64,000 nt of DNA from Strix aluco (GCF_031877795.1 NC_133942.1:3844001-3908000), one strand, 5' to 3'. Shown: positions 35,601-50,600, counted from the stretch's first letter. Translations and numbers: made by a program. Notes: generated from the sequence alone by a model not told the origin.

Positions 35601-38600
35601 GCAAGGACGGGGGTTACTTGTGTCCTAGGCCCTGTCACCGGGAGGTGCTTGCTCAGCAGAGCTACATCTCAGCAGCCAGCAGTCCTCCCTGGCCAGCGTC
35701 TCCCACTCCAGCACCCCTCCCCTCGACAGCTGGAAGTAGTTTCCTCCTGCCCAGCAGCAACAGGAAACTCCCCCTGCGTTCACAAGGCTGTGAGTGCTTA
35801 ACCCCAAGAGCTGCCTCCATCCCACACGGGGCTCACCCAAGCAGCACAGCTGTATGTGAGCAGGCACAGCATCTGTGCACATGCAAGATGGCCATCCTTC
35901 ACCCTGCCCCCCAAGCCTGGTGGCTCTTTATCCCCTCCTCAGAGGGTCTGAGCCAGCTTCTGCCCCACATGCACACCCCACCCCAAGCCTGGCCAGAGCC
36001 TCCAGCACCTCCAGTTTCAACAGAAATCCTGCTTTTGTCACAAAACACACACTGTTCATAGCTCTGGCACTAATAAACCTCCACTTCTGATGGACCACCT
36101 CTCCTTGCCTTCCTGCTGTGGGTCTCCGATGCTCATACATGCCAACCCAAGCAGCCTGACTCACAGCGGCCCCACCTGCCAGTAGCACAGCCCTGCAGCC
36201 GGCGGGGCTCAGCCTGGAGGCTCCTGCTGATGCGATGATCCTGGGTACAAGCCAAGGCTCTGACATGCTGGCAGGGTGAGCAAATGACCTGCCAGATCTT
36301 TCAGCCCACAGAAAGATTAAGGGCTTGATGGCATGAGACAAGAACACCCCCTTACTAGGAGGGATGGTTCTGAAACCAGCAGAAAGCACTGGAAGAACCA
36401 GACCAGAGGCAGCAGCTAGCCAAGAGGACATGCTCTTTAGGACAGTGGCACCTGCCAAGGCAGTTTTCTCTTCACATCCCTCAAAGTGTCTCAGGCACCT
36501 TGTTTTGCCAGGGAGTAGAGAGGCTCCCGGAGCCATCTGGAAAAGTAGACCAGCACCGCAAGAGACTGTAGGGTTGTCCCAAGAGGACTGCAACCTGGCA
36601 GGCCAAGCCAGAGCACTTCCCTGTTGGGAGCAAATTTCTTCAAGGGCTTTTGGAAGATCCATCATCTCTCGAAATACTACATCTGTCAAGGAGGAAGCTG
36701 AGAAAGAGTGAATTGAGACATCCAACACTGGGCAAAGAAAGCAGAGCAAGGGAGGCTTTTACTGGAAGAGATGCAGTTGTTTCTGGAGCTGCATTAGCTC
36801 ACAGTTGGAAAGGAGTCTGGCCACACCACTGCAAACATCTCCTGCTCACCAGCCCGTAGGGATGAGACAGACACCACCAGCCAACCTCATGCTGCCACAT
36901 TCAACATCTGTCCCAGAAAACAGCTGGAGAAGAGAAATATGTGTCTCTGCCTGCCACCTTCCAGAGACCAGGTGAAAGATCCAGAAGTGAAGAGCCTCTC
37001 CCTTGCTGCAGCACAAGACCAGCACTATCTAAAAATCACAAAGCAATGATAAACGGGGCAGATAAACACCTCATCAGAACTTCACTCTCCTTGTCAAGTC
37101 CTCCACTGTCTCTCCCAGTTACCCTCAGAATTTAAGTTTCCAATCTTGCCTACTATCTCCTTCAGCAGGAAAAAGAAGAAGGGAGGACTGAATACACAGA
37201 TCCATCCTCAAGCCACCTTTAGCTCCTCCAATGGACTGCTTTTCCTTCTCAGTTCCTTCTAGGGCTGCTTATCTTTGCTCTGCAGTTAGCCCCAGCATCC
37301 TGTGGAGCTCAGGACTTTCCCTACAACTGGCACGGACCCAGCCACCTCCCCAGGTACCAGAAAGGCTCCCTGTGCAGACAGGAACAGAGCACTCCACTGT
37401 CCTCCTGGGAGCTGGTAGGACCCCAACCAACACATCCAAGAGCTGCATCTAGTTACCAGCTGCTGACATGCAGAGCAGCATCTTCAGTTGCACTGCTGAG
37501 ATAGCCTCACCCCAGCAAGCCATGAGCACTTCATGGCCACTGCTTCCCCTAGGCTGCGGGTCACTGGGTGCAAGCCTTGGGCAGACTACTTTGGTGGCCA
37601 GCAAGAGCTGCTCTGCTCCAGCTGGAAACACAGCTGATGACAACATGACCCAGGGCAGGCAAGGACAGCCTGCAAAGGTGCACCCACAAGGCACCAACAT
37701 CATCCATTAGTGCTCTCTGGACACATACTTCCAGCCTCAGCAGCAGGCACTTCACTCAAGCCACCCACTTCCAGGGTCCTTCAGGGGCTGGTTGAGGAGA
37801 TGAGCATCCAAACACTTGCATGCTGCGTAAGACCCAAGCAGCTCAGCCCACCACCAAGGAAACCTTGCTGCAGTCGAATCAAGCACACACATCTCCCCAG
37901 GCAGCTATGGTGAGGGAGAGCTGGAGGATCAGCACCTCTTACACCATGTTGAGGACCATGCAGAAGACAGGCGCTGATCCACCCTGTTGCTTAGGAGTGT
38001 TTTAACAGGCATCCGTCCAATGCCCTGTACCCCTCTGTGCCTTGAGGCAGCTTATGCTACAGCTCACAGAGACGTACCCATCTCACAGACCGCAGCAAAC
38101 AAGCATTTCTCCTTTTCCAAGAGTGGAAGTGAGCTGTGCTGCTTTCCTGTGGCTTGAGGTAGCCAAGGAGAGCTAGTACTGGCCTCAGGTCAGGAAGCCA
38201 CTTCTGATGGCAGCTCAGTCCATTTCACTCACCAGGTGTGATTTAGCAAGAATGGCTGCTCAGCAGGTACCTGGAGGAGCTAAGAGCATCTCCCACCTGC
38301 TTTTCTCTGGTCAGGAGGAAATGGCTGGCTTGGGGAGAGCTTGCTCAGGGCCGCTTGGCCAGCTATGCCAGCACTAAGTCACTGGAGTTTAAGATGACAC
38401 CATAACCATGAAGGTCTTGAGTGCTTCACACCTCTGGGAAGCGTGAAGATTGCCCAGACAAAAATAACCCTGGCAAGTCCCACACAACAGCCCCAACAAA
38501 CAGGCAACAAGTTACTGGGCACAGAAAATCCATCACTCTCTGCAGCCTCCCATCCCAGGGAGGGTCTATCACAGCTTAAGTGCCACAACATGAAGTTCAG

Positions 38601-41600
38601 GAGATTTTGCAGATGGAACCGTGAAGTAAGTCCAGAGGTCAGTGGTACACAAAGGCAGGATCCCCATTGTCCAGCAGATCCACCACAGAGGCCATTGCTT
38701 GGTGCTCCAGGGCTCAGCCAGGCTGGTGGCACCCAGATGCACCCACCCAAACAGCAGCATCTCAACAAGAAGCAGTACTCAAGGAGCACAGCACCTGAGC
38801 CCATCACAGAATCATCTTGGTTGGAAAAGACCCTGAAGATCCTCCAGTCCAACCCTTAACCTCACTCTGACCGTTCCCAACTCCACCAGATCCCTCAGCG
38901 CTGGGTCAACCCAGAGAGACCCTTAGGAATGTCACCTGAAACATCCCAGCAGATCTTCCCCACACTGCCAGGTCTCTAGAGCCAGCACCAGATCACGGCC
39001 ACTGGGATGCGCCCTATGTCCATCCGTAACAGCGGCCACCACTCAGCAGAACCAGCTTGCTCCTGGCTGAACTGGCGTTCAGGCAGCAAACAAGAGGGAA
39101 AGGTTTTTTTTTGAGCACTGACATCTCTTTCCATCAATGGGCTCTGCCTCAACTCAGTGCTGGGAAGCCTCAGGGTCCTGCTGGGTTCTTGTACCACCAC
39201 ATAGCCATGATCCAGGACTGCTCCTTCCACCCACCACTTGCTTGGACAGGTCCCAGTTTCAGGTGCCCACCTCCACCATCTCCTCAAAGCCTCCAGACAA
39301 GGCTGCTGCCAGCAGCAGCAACATGGATGCTCTGAGGGCACCTTGGGCATCCCACCCCCAAAAGGACTGGCATCTGTGAGTTTTCAGTCCATGAGCTTCT
39401 CCCTGCCTTGGAAGCATCTACCACAGTCTCCTGGGCTCTGGGTACACAACACATCAGCCTAGTATCCTACAAGGACCCTGTGGTAACCACCACAAGCCTC
39501 ACCCATGTTCTTATGAAACAATCCTGTATCCAGCCCCTGCTTTCCAGGGCGAGTCCTGCCCATAGCAGAGTCCTGCCCATAGCAGAGTCCTGCCTGCAGG
39601 GGAGCTGCCACAGCAGGAAGCAACTCTTCTCAGAAGAGCTCCAGGAACACTGATAGTAGTGTCTCCTACTGCCCCCTCAGAGCCCGGCTTAGAGGCACTC
39701 CAAAACAAGTGGTTTCCCATCAGAGACGCAGTGCAGCCCGACTCCATCACACAGGCAATAGATTAAACTGGTCCAAGCAGAACAAGACAAGCTGTATCAT
39801 TGTCTCTGTGCTTGTGTCAAGCTTCCCCCATCCTCCCAGGACACCAACTCTGCACATCTTTGCACCTCACAGTCTTCCAAGGGAAAAGGCAGCCCTGGGC
39901 CCCCATCTTTGCCTCTTTCCCCAACATCACTACCACAGAGGAAAAAAGTCTACCCAGAACCACTGCAAGGAGGAGCGAGCCAAGACTTGGTTCCTTCAGT
40001 TAGAGCTGGCCACAGCAACCATCCTCCCTGCCAACCAGTCCCAGGCCAGGCCATCTTCCCTCTTCCCAAGCTCCCAGTTTCCTACACCACTCCCACCTCT
40101 CCCAGGCTGCCAATTCCCATTGTTACAGCTCACAAGACTGTGTCCTGCCTGTGATTTCAGGTTGCAAGAGAGAAGCCAAGCTCCAGGTAGGAACTTGCTC
40201 CGTTTCCAGTAACTGGAGAGGAAAGAGGTGAGATTAGACCCATGATTAAGGGCAGGGTCTGTCCCGCTATGCAATTCTGTAACAAAGTGACCGGCAAGTG
40301 CTGTTGTCTAACGTGCCCACTAGAATTTAGTCGTGTGCTATCACTATCACGTCACTCACCTCCCCCACCGTGTGCCAGGAGTGAGGTCAAGGTGTATTTC
40401 TGGTTGCCCTCGAAGGGTCGTGGTTGGGGAGAAACCAGGTTTCTTTCACATCGAGCAGCAGGGTTGTCTATGCCCTGGCTCAACCAGGCTGCTCCCCTCC
40501 CACCAGCAGGACTTGGCTGAGCCTGGCTCAGCTGGTAGGAGCTGATGTAAGATGGTGCCATGCTGTGTGCGCCATGTCATGTGCTGCCGAGTTGGAGATG
40601 TGGGTTAGAAAGAAGGCCTGGTATCTCATTCCCCAGGCTCTGGTGGGTGGGTAGCGTGAGGCCCATGCACTGGGTTGCCAAGGAGATACGGGCTACAGAG
40701 ATGGGCAGAAGCTTGCAAATCCCATGGTGCACCTTGGAGGAGAGATGGTTACCTTACCAGTCTTTCCAGACGTGGCTGCCATCATGCTTAACACTTCTAG
40801 GAATGGAGCTGTAGAACAGCCACTCCACTAGCTGCAATAAGGCATCACTAGGGCGTCCCATCTCCAGGGACAGCTCTGAGCTTCAGGGCTAGCCTGCGCT
40901 GGCATCATGGCTGGAGTTCACTAGGGACATCAAAGGAGGGATTTGAGAGAGGGTGGGAGGGAGGGAAGGCACATGGGACAATCTTAAAGTCAGGGGAGTC
41001 CCCCACAGGTAGAGGCTCTTAGCAGTGCAGGGTCACAGTCACATCCACAGCAGCCTGGTGCCTGCTGGGAACATCACCACGGCACGGCGGCTCGGCAGCG
41101 CCAGGAGCAGCAGCCATCAGTCTCATCTGTGAGCAGCTTACCAACGGCTCCCAGCGTGCGAGCCAAGGCCAGGCCAGTCTCACACCATCTCCTGCCCCTC
41201 GTCACTGCTGCCAGCCCTCTGGGCAGCTCTTCAGGAGGTTGCATAGGTGCATCACAGAGGGCAGCCACCTCCTCTCCCGCTCGCTTACCAGACTTGAACA
41301 CAGAGCTGCGAGAGGACGAGCACTTCAGGTTTAAATCTTGTGACGAGCTCAGTTCAGCTACAGCCTCCAACTTCAAGCCTGCTTCAGGACTGATTGCTAC
41401 AGAGCTGCTACAGCTCTGGCCATCCCCATGAACATCCTCCAGCACACACCAGTCTTGGGAGAAAGACCTGCAGCTGTCCTGGAGAATAACCCATGTGCCC
41501 ACCACCCCACCAGCAAGGCAAACCAGCCCCTACCAGTGAGAGCAGAGGGCTTAGCACACCAAGACTAAGGTTACAGCTTTTAGCCCAGTTTGTGAGCAAA

Positions 41601-44600
41601 AATCATCTCACTGACTCACTCCACCCTGCCTCGGCTCTGCAAGGAAGAGGGCTCCAACCTAGAGACCAGGCAGCTCAGAGCTGCCAGCCTGTGTAATGTT
41701 TAACCTCATAAAACTTTATTGGTAACATATACTGTGCCAGAATGTCTCCCTACGAGGTCACTACCAGCTCAAGCTCAACACAGCAAGGAGCAGCTGTAAC
41801 TGCTCGGCCAGCCCAGCTGCTCTTTAGAAGAGAGCTGGGTCTGGCCACGGGCCTCGAGGGGCTACACTGGCTCCCTAAGGCTTAGGGGCATGCCACCACT
41901 TATGGACCTCCTTGGGCAGGAAGTCCTACCTATACAGGGCACTCCCTGGAGTCTCAGGGTCATTCTTCAGGCCAGAAGACCTCTTTGAAAGCTAGTAGCT
42001 TGCCAACTGGAGGGCAGGAACTAAGACCCCAGAGGGAAAAAGATCTGGCTGAAGGCCTCCTTGATCCCCTCCACTTTAGGAGAGCAGCATTTTTCCTCCC
42101 CCAGTGTGCACCACGAAGTTTTGGTGTCCAACACTTACACTCAGGGTCCCCATACAGTCACTGATGATCATCCTTGAAGGAACTGCAGTAATGGTTTCAC
42201 CTCCCCTCAACCACCTCAGCCAGGCCAGAGGGGTTTTTTTCTGGTCCTCCCTGCCAGGGGCAATTCAACTGGCAACAGCCTTTGGCTCCACCACCCTACA
42301 CACAAGGGGCAGGGCAAGGGACACATCTGCTCTCCTGGGTTACCCAGAAACAGAGCACACTCCCGTAGTTGTGGGCACCATCAATAACTTCCAGAGAACA
42401 CCAGCAAGCACAACCCTCCCAGTGAAGGACCAGCCCAGCTCTAGAGGCCCTTGGAAGAACAAGCCAGTGCCTGGTCCTGCCCTGGGCCCCACGTACTTCT
42501 TGCCTACCATGCAGGAGCTTCGGCCCTGCTCACCTGTAGAAGGGCAAAAGCAGCAGAGGCCTGCAGGTGTGTGAGGGGCAGGACAGGCAAGTCTACACAG
42601 GCCAGGAGCTTCATCCCCTCCGCTGCCTCCATACTGCATCTGGGAAACATGCTTTCAGGAAGCAAGAGGATGCCAGAGGGCCAACTGAGCTGACCATCAG
42701 ACAGGTGGACAAGGTGAGGGGACATAGCTCTTCTTCCTCTCAGTTTAAACAGGGAAGAGTGGAACTAAACACCATTCTTGGCAGGGCAGAGAGCAGAGGT
42801 TAAGCCCCAATGCTCCGAGATCTAAGCCCAGAGTCCCACTGCCCTAGTCCCCCAGGGCACTACTACAGTAACAGAGATGGAAGCGGGTAGAGCACAGCTG
42901 GCTGGTAACACCAAGCAGGGCAGGGACAGGGGCTCCAGCTTCTCCTGTACAAGTGCTCCAAACCAAGCACCTTAACCTGGAATTATGACACTACTCTGTT
43001 TTGGCTTTCCCTTTGCATTTCCATGGTCTCAGGGACTTCATGCTCAGCGGGGTTGTTGGTCTCAGTACACTAAAGCATTCTCGTTTCAGACCAGTACAGG
43101 CAGCTGGTTGCACCACCACCAGCATTTCCAGAGGCTCGTGACCCCCTCTAGCCTGCATCCAGGGTGGCTAAAATACCACTGTCCCATCAGAGCTCCTTGC
43201 TGTAGCAAGGCTCTGGTCCTGCAGGAGATGAGTGATATCCTTCTCCAGCTTCAAAAGGATTTGAGTCACTTAGCCCAAGGGGGACCCAGCTGAGCCCCTC
43301 AGCTTTAGCACCAAGCTAAGCCTATTGCCTTCACTGTGATTTCAGGGAAGAAATTTCATAGCTATTTTACTTCCTGGCAGGTAGCATTTCCTCCCAGCAG
43401 TCCCACAACACAGTTCTCTGGCCACAGGGACCAGCAAAGCCAGCCAGAAGTTGAGCCCTGACTTTCTCCCACCTGCCTGCCTCTTGCAGGGTCAGAAATC
43501 ATCGCCCAGCTCTGACTGCTCTCAGCCACAGAGACATCTCCCCTGCGGTTTGCTCAGGGCTGGGCGCCCTCCATGCACTTCAGCCAGGAGGAGGCTTTGC
43601 CCAACAGCCAAGGTGCAGAGGCCAGGGTCAAACCAGCCAAGCAGAGACCCACAAGAGCAACACTGGGGCAGGGGAGAGAGGAGAGCCCGGTTCCTGGCAC
43701 AGGGAGCGACTCACCTGAGCGTGAAGAGCAGCAGCTGCAGCGGCAGCCGCTGGGTACGTGAAGGCGGCGTGGGGGATGGCAGGGGTGAGCTCCGTGGTGT
43801 ACAGTGGGTAGGGAGCCCATGCTTCTGGGGATGCTGGAATAAGAGCTGCTCCAGTCAGGTCATCTAGACAGGAGGGGACAAGGTGACAGCATCTCAGTAA
43901 CTGGTCCCAACAGCCTGCTTCAGGGACAGGCTCTGGATTTCCAACCCCAAACTAAAGCTTTGCACTGCCACCTCAGTGAGGTATAAAATATAGCACCCCT
44001 GCAGCATCTCTGGCCAGCTGCTCCTCTGGCCTCCCAGCCTCACCAAGAGAGGCCAGGAACATGCTCTATCCCTGCTCGGTGCCTCACCCAGGCTTTGGGC
44101 AGGCTAGTTCACACACACAGCACAGGGCTGGTGCCACGGGATGGCAGGACAGAAGACAGGGCTCTCAGCACCACGTTACAGCCTGCCCAGCAAGCCTCAG
44201 CGAGGCTGCTCCCCCCACCAGGCTACGCTGAGGCTGCATGGCACAGGACTCATCCTTTCTGCTTCACACCTAGGGATGGTTTAAAGGACTTATGGTATCA
44301 CTAGAGCTACCAAAACCAGCTCTGCTCTCCCAACACTTCTACTGTTGGCCACAAGCCTTACCATACGGCTGTTGTTCTCCTGCACCCATAACATGCTGGC
44401 CTTCCTGCACAAGGCAGACTTTAGCCACAGCATATGTGGGCATGGTTTCCTTTCCACCCTGGCAGCATTCACAGGGTTGGGCATCTCCCAGGTTGGACCA
44501 GCCACAACCTCAAAGTCCCTCCCAGCATACTCACAGGGGTCCCGTGCAATGAAGTGTGCGCCCAAGGCAGGGTGGATATTCGTGGGGTTTGGCGTGGCCA

Positions 44601-47600
44601 TCAGCTTGCTCTTGGCCATCTTTGTGTTGGCTTTAGCAAACTCTAACCGCAAAGTCTGGGGGTTCTCTGGGTCGAAGCGGATGCCCTGTCACAGAAAAAA
44701 GCACAGGAATCTCTCAGAGGTAAGGTTTCCAGTCCAAGCACAGGCTGTATGTGTTCATGGAGCAAAGCCCAACTGGAGAACCAAGGCCATCACGCTGCAG
44801 TCACATGCCCAGATTTTTGTCACCTCACTGCAACGCTCAGGCTCCCACATGATTGTATTTCTATGTTTAGCTGGCTTAGGACTACTGCTTCCAACATGAG
44901 GGACACAGTTTTGCTCCTTACATGCAGTTCACCAACCAGCATAGCAGTGGCTACCAACACTGGTCAAGAAAGCTGTGTCTGCTGGAGCTGGGATAGCTCC
45001 CATCTGTGCTGCTGCTACAGCTACTGCCAGCCTGGGCAGAGACACTAGCACATGCCCCAGTGCCCAGGGCAAGGGCTACAGCAGAGCAGAACCAGATCAG
45101 CGTGTCTTGCCACCTAGATCCCACTAACTTCTGCAGGCCCACACGGGATGGAGATTGTTTTGGGTGTGTCTGCCACGTTGACCATCCTCAAGTCTTTCTT
45201 GAGCTGCAGCAGTTTGGAAACGCTGTGAGTGCGCTCAAGAGCCTGCAGCGGACAGCCTTGGCCCTACCAGGAAACAGCAGCATGGGAAGGCTGGTCTCCT
45301 TCCTTCCCAAAGAAAGTACCTTCTGGCTGCAGAGGTCCTGGCAGGCCAGAGTCCAGGACAAGGACCTGCTCTGCTGAACTGCCACACACTTTTCATCAGG
45401 GCATTTGGTAAGTGAGGCTTTAACAAGGCCACTAGCACCAAGCAAGTCCTACAGCCACATGACAGAGCAGCTTTGCAATGACCCTGCTTCACTGCCCACG
45501 TACCCTGGTGAGTTCAACCTAGAGCCTCAAAAAAATGATGCTAAACACAAGTTGAGCTCCACATGCCTCATTAAAGCATTACAGGGTGTCAGCTGGGTAT
45601 TGCCCTATGCCTGTATAGGCCTGGGAACCACCTATGCCCCCAACACCTCTCCTCATCTGTTTGCTAAGGGTTGGTTCCGCAGAGAAGACCTGCCTGCTTC
45701 AGGCACTCCAAGCCAAGCTCAAGACAAGCTAGGATGAGCCCCCACCTCAGTGCAGACAGCAGGAAGAAAAGGCTAGCTCTGGCCACACATTGACACACAT
45801 AGTCCACGCTCAGTTGAGTGAAGTGGAGGATCTCTCAGTCCAACTCTTCCCCATATGGGGAAAGCACTTAGTGGATAAGGAACAGGATTCACCACATGTA
45901 TCCTGTTACAAGAGGCCAACTGTTGAGTAATGAGGTGTGTGCCAACTTCAGAGAAGTAGCTTTTCTTTTCCTGCACCCTCAGAGCAGTCTTCAGTGGTCA
46001 GAAGCTACACCTACACTAAACGTGAGACAGTTTGCATTCATTTTCTCAGGGTGATGTCAGCCTTAAACAGCTCTCCTGCTTCCCTGGTGGGATGTCACAG
46101 GACCAGTTTCCATACTCGAGGGCACAGCTGAGACACCCTGACCCTTCCTATGCTATGGACAAGCCAAGCATCACTACCCTACAGCTCCAGGTCTAGCTAC
46201 AGAGGGCATATGGAGCCCAGCCCTCCCCAAGGCCTCCCAGCACATCAAGTACTCACATTCAAGGCGTTCTTTGCTGCTTCAGCGCCAGCCCGGCTGTCAA
46301 AGGTCACAAAACCAACTGGCTAAAAGAAATAAAGCCAATTTCAGTTTGGAAGCCTCTTCCAGCTCCTCAGACTACCCTGCCACTCCCTCTGCCCCAGAGA
46401 ACTTACAGCAAGCAGCAGACCATTTACAGCTGCAGAGGGTCTTCAAGCAGAGCTTGAAGGGTCTTAGGTCATTGGCCCAAGATTCCTGCTCTGTCTCTGC
46501 TGCCACCACACCAAAATGCTTTGGCATTCCTACCCATGGGGGCACTGCTCACCCTGGTAGTCCCCAGCAAGGGTATCCCTTGCCCACAAAGGGGAACTAC
46601 TGCTTTGATTAGGATGGGACTGGGGAAGGTTTCTGGCAGCAGAGGATTTGAGGCTGAAGCATCAGGTCTCACCCAGCCCATATGGCCCCGGGCAGCAATA
46701 AGAGATACACGCTGAGAGCTTGGGGCCATCAGGACTGTGGGGGTGAGCAGAGCCCAGCTGTACAGGTGGTGCTGAACACAGACAATTCTTTACAGAGTGA
46801 AATGGTATCTGTCCCCCCCTCCCCTCTCAGAATGTCTGGTTATCTAGCAAAAGCCAAAAATACCCAAGCTGGAAGGAGGTACCTGCTTTGAAGTTAGCTT
46901 GATCAGTGACCCTTCATAACCCTGCAGAAGGGAAGAAAGCAAGTCAGTGTCAGGTTCCTGAAGGAGCAGAGCTACAACCAAGACGTGACGTGACAGCTCC
47001 AGGAGCTCCTATAGCACCAAACCCTCCACAAAGCAGGGTTTGCAGCAGGAGTAGGTACATTAACATTTCTCTTCTTTCCCACCAAAAGAGAAGACTGGGA
47101 CTAAGGGCAGAGCAGGTATCTTAGCTAGTCTATTCCAGCCCTTTGGGAAGAAATCCCATTTTCTAGCTCTTCATCAAGCTATTAAGATGAGCATCCTGCC
47201 TGGCTGGTGCCTAGAGAGCACAGAGCACCCTGTGCTAGAAGGGTGCAAGCAAAGGAACCCCACTTCCCCCAGGGTCAGCCTATGTGGTGATCTAGTGAAA
47301 GATGGACAGTTAGGGGATCAGGACACATCCTCGAGGAAGGGCTGGTCCAGTTCGGCAGCAGGGCTGACCAAGGAGCCTCCATCAAGCTTGGAGACAGTGT
47401 GATTTCAAGAGCAGCTCCAGGGGGTTTACCCGGCTGAGCACAAGCCATGGGATACCATGCTGGTTTCACACCAGGTTCCCCAAGCTTTCACAGAAGGCCT
47501 ACATTCCCACTTCATCCTTGATTCCCCTGACAGAGATCTTTGCTGCAAGGTTGGCCACAAGACAACATCTTTCCCACCAAAGACCAGATTTGAAGACCTT

Positions 47601-50600
47601 CTTACCTTGAATGGCCGGAAGAGTAGGTAGAGCTCTCTGGGCTTGATATCCACAGGAAGGCCGCTGACAAACAGCGTCCGTACCTAGGAGAAAGGTCAAC
47701 GAGGTCTACTGAAAGGAGATGCTTAGTACCAAAGCAGGACTACAGAGCAGCACAGTTCAGAAGCTAGGTGCAATAAGAGTAGGACACCTTGCAGGCACTA
47801 ACCCTTCCCTACATTAGAGGAGCATTGTCCAGGATAAAATACACCCAGTCCTTTCCTCCCTGCCACAAGGGATTTAGACCTTTACAAAAATCCAGTCTCT
47901 AGAAGAATAGTCTGGGTTTATTAGGGCATGGACACCAGCCCCACAGTCTGACTGGACCTTGATGTCTAAAACTTGAAGAGACTGCCAGAAGACCATCCAC
48001 TGACAAAAGCACTAACACAGAGTTTGACATACATCAAAGGTCCAGAAGAAACCAGTACAAAACCCAGTTGTCTCTCTAGCTCTTCCTACAGATCATACAC
48101 CAGATCTCCTTTCCTTAGCCTGTCCTGGCACTTTACTTCAGCCGCTGATTCAAAGATATCCCTCAGTTTTGAGAAATACCTCACTGCTATACTTCTGCAA
48201 AAGCCCCGGAACATCATTTGGAGGATGATTTTTTTGGGTCCATCCCAGTTCCTTCACCAACACACATCAGAACCTTCAGAAACTGCTCCCAAACCAGCTC
48301 TTACAGTGTTTATTCTGTTGTGCCCAGCCAAAAGCCAGCTGTGCTGCACCAAGTCCATGTGGGCTGCTGTTCTTTCCAAGCTGCAGAAGTCACGTACCAA
48401 GTCCAAATGCACTCAGCAGGCATAAGCAAAAATACAGTACCAGAGGAAGATTTCAGTATCGTATGTTGAAATTATCTATAATAGTTCACATGAATAGCCA
48501 GGAAGAAGAAACAGTGCTGAAGGCTCATGGCCTTGCTCAACAGTCAGGCCATCATGGCCACCTTCTCCCTGCACTGAAAGACATTGGCCAGCAGCCTATT
48601 TCCATAGGAAGAAGCATGATGAAGCTGCCGAGACTTCTTGTAAATCAACACAGCAGAGTTCACCAAGACACTAGTCACCATTGACAAGGACCAGGAGACC
48701 ACAAGCACAGCTCAGCCAGCACCAACAGATAGGCGAGGGAGGACAGAAGACCACAAGAACGAGGTGGAGCTCTGCGTTCCTCGCTTTTCACTGCATGGGG
48801 ATGCCACCCACTGAGCCAGTCCCAAACAAGCCACAAGGTCATGGGACAGCACTGACACCCAAATGCTCAGAACATCACCAAACCAATGACACCAGATGCT
48901 TCTGAGCTGCAAAACATGCAGCAGGACCAGGAGCCAGATCCCATCTTCTGGCCTGTTTCTAGTCTGGAGTGACCCGATTACATTTGCAGTGCAGAAGCAC
49001 TCTGTCCCCACATCTTAGTTTTTGCTCAGCTGTTTCCCCTTCCCCAGACAAAGTGGGTTGTATCTTGTTAAACCTTGTTTGCCACCAAAGTGAGCATCAC
49101 ACCCTTGCCCTTCTCCTGAGCTGGAGAGAGTGGCCACCTGAAAACACAGGAGCATACACCAGAGCCTCTGCACTCTGTGGGCAGCCAGATTCAGACTCCT
49201 CCAAGCATGGAAGTTCCTCCTGTTTACAGGAGAAAACACATACCTCCTTGAGCTCCTGTGCCCAAGGCAGTCCTGCCAGGGCAGAGAGATACCCTTCATA
49301 TCAGCCTTAGTGGGCTGCTACCACCCCCCATTAGCATGCAGAGCCCTCCTCCAGTCTGGCATCTCTCAAGACTGCTGCAGAACACAACCACTGAGCATCC
49401 TTCCCATCCCCTCCCCTGATCCCCCGGTATGGATGGCCCTACTACACACCCCAGCTTTTGCTTTGCCCTGCCTAGGGAAGCAGAGTGCTATCTGGAGCAC
49501 TTCAGAAACACTTTCCATGCCCAGGCTCGGTCCTGCATCTCCCCACCCAGCCCCTCATTTGATGCTTCAATGCATCACTCCAGGGCCACCTCATGCCCAG
49601 ACAGAGCAGGCAGTGGCACCGTCTCCCGGCTCGCTGGCTGCCTTGAAGACTTCGGCGCTTGCGCTCCAGCATGAGCTGCATGAAGCACATGCCGTGCATT
49701 CCCAGAAGACATACGGCCATCTCTTGCAGGGGAGGACTGTGCAGAGTGTGGTGGCACATGTGCCTCAGCCATGTGAAAGCACCATCCCTTTTCAATATTT
49801 CAGGATCTGAGTGTGCTCAGACCCCAGAATGGATGTTTCTTCCAAGCAGATAGAAATCTGCATCCCTGTTGGGTCTCTAAATGGTCCCATGATGCGTCGC
49901 TCAGTAAGTCCTTGCGACAGGCGTGACAGAATGGAAGATGCGCAGTTGCTCAGGGAAGGGGAAGTCAGATACTCAGAGCCCTTACAACAGCCTGAACAGA
50001 GCAACGCAGGTGCCTAGGAAAGCTCTTTGTCAGAGGTAACAAGCTCCTAATGCCAGCCCCATAAGTTGCTGTCAAGGACAGGAGCAAGATTCTCTCACAG
50101 GCCAAAAGCTTCCCTTGGCCTCCAGGTCCAGTCTGTCACCACACGCGGCATTGGGAAGTGGATCCCAGCCAACTCACAGCACTCACCAAGGGCTGGCATT
50201 GCCCCAGAGAAAGCCTGGGTAATCCCAAATGCCACCAGCTAACATCTTCAAACAAGGTTTCCCCAAGGGTCTCAAGACAGACTAAGGAAGGTCCCTGCTC
50301 AGAAGAGCTTGTTAGAAGCAACGAGACCAAGCAGTTGGTTTTCTGAGATCTGTGCAGTTCAGCACATCCATAGATGATCTAGAAAAGGGTAAGGGGACAG
50401 TGAGATCAAGTTATTCAGGGAAGGGAGGGTGAGGCTGGTGAGAGACCTGAGCAATACATTTGAGGGACAGAGTGAGGGAGATCGCTTCTGAGACCAGATG
50501 TAGATATGGGATCAGCAGCAATTGGAAACCAAAGGAGATCTGGGTTGTCCCACAGGAGAAAAGCAGGAGGCTACTTGGTAGGCCAAGCACTGTGGGCAGC

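Larger units (their letters stand above)
32693..43714 (-). other. RBPMS2: RBPMS2 intron 6 (11 kb)
   Basis: The intron separates the Ala-rich exon from the terminal exon. It contains a 109-bp CR1 tail (38,804-38,912) and a 17-bp tandem repeat (39,551-39,594). A 273-codon open frame (35,928-36,749, minus) has no splice context or known motif and is treated as chance. Confidence 0.85.
43864..47605 (-). other. RBPMS2: RBPMS2 introns 2-5
   Basis: Four compact introns (about 0.68, 0.56, 1.57 and 0.67 kb) lie between exons 2 and 6, interrupted by exons 3, 4 and 5. A 16-bp palindrome, ttccccatatggggaa, is at 45,847-45,862. No other repeats were recognised. Confidence 0.8.

Noticed and set aside
45847..45862. 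Perfect 16-bp palindrome ttccccatatggggaa
   Set aside because: About one such palindrome is expected by chance in 64 kb, and it does not match a CArG box.
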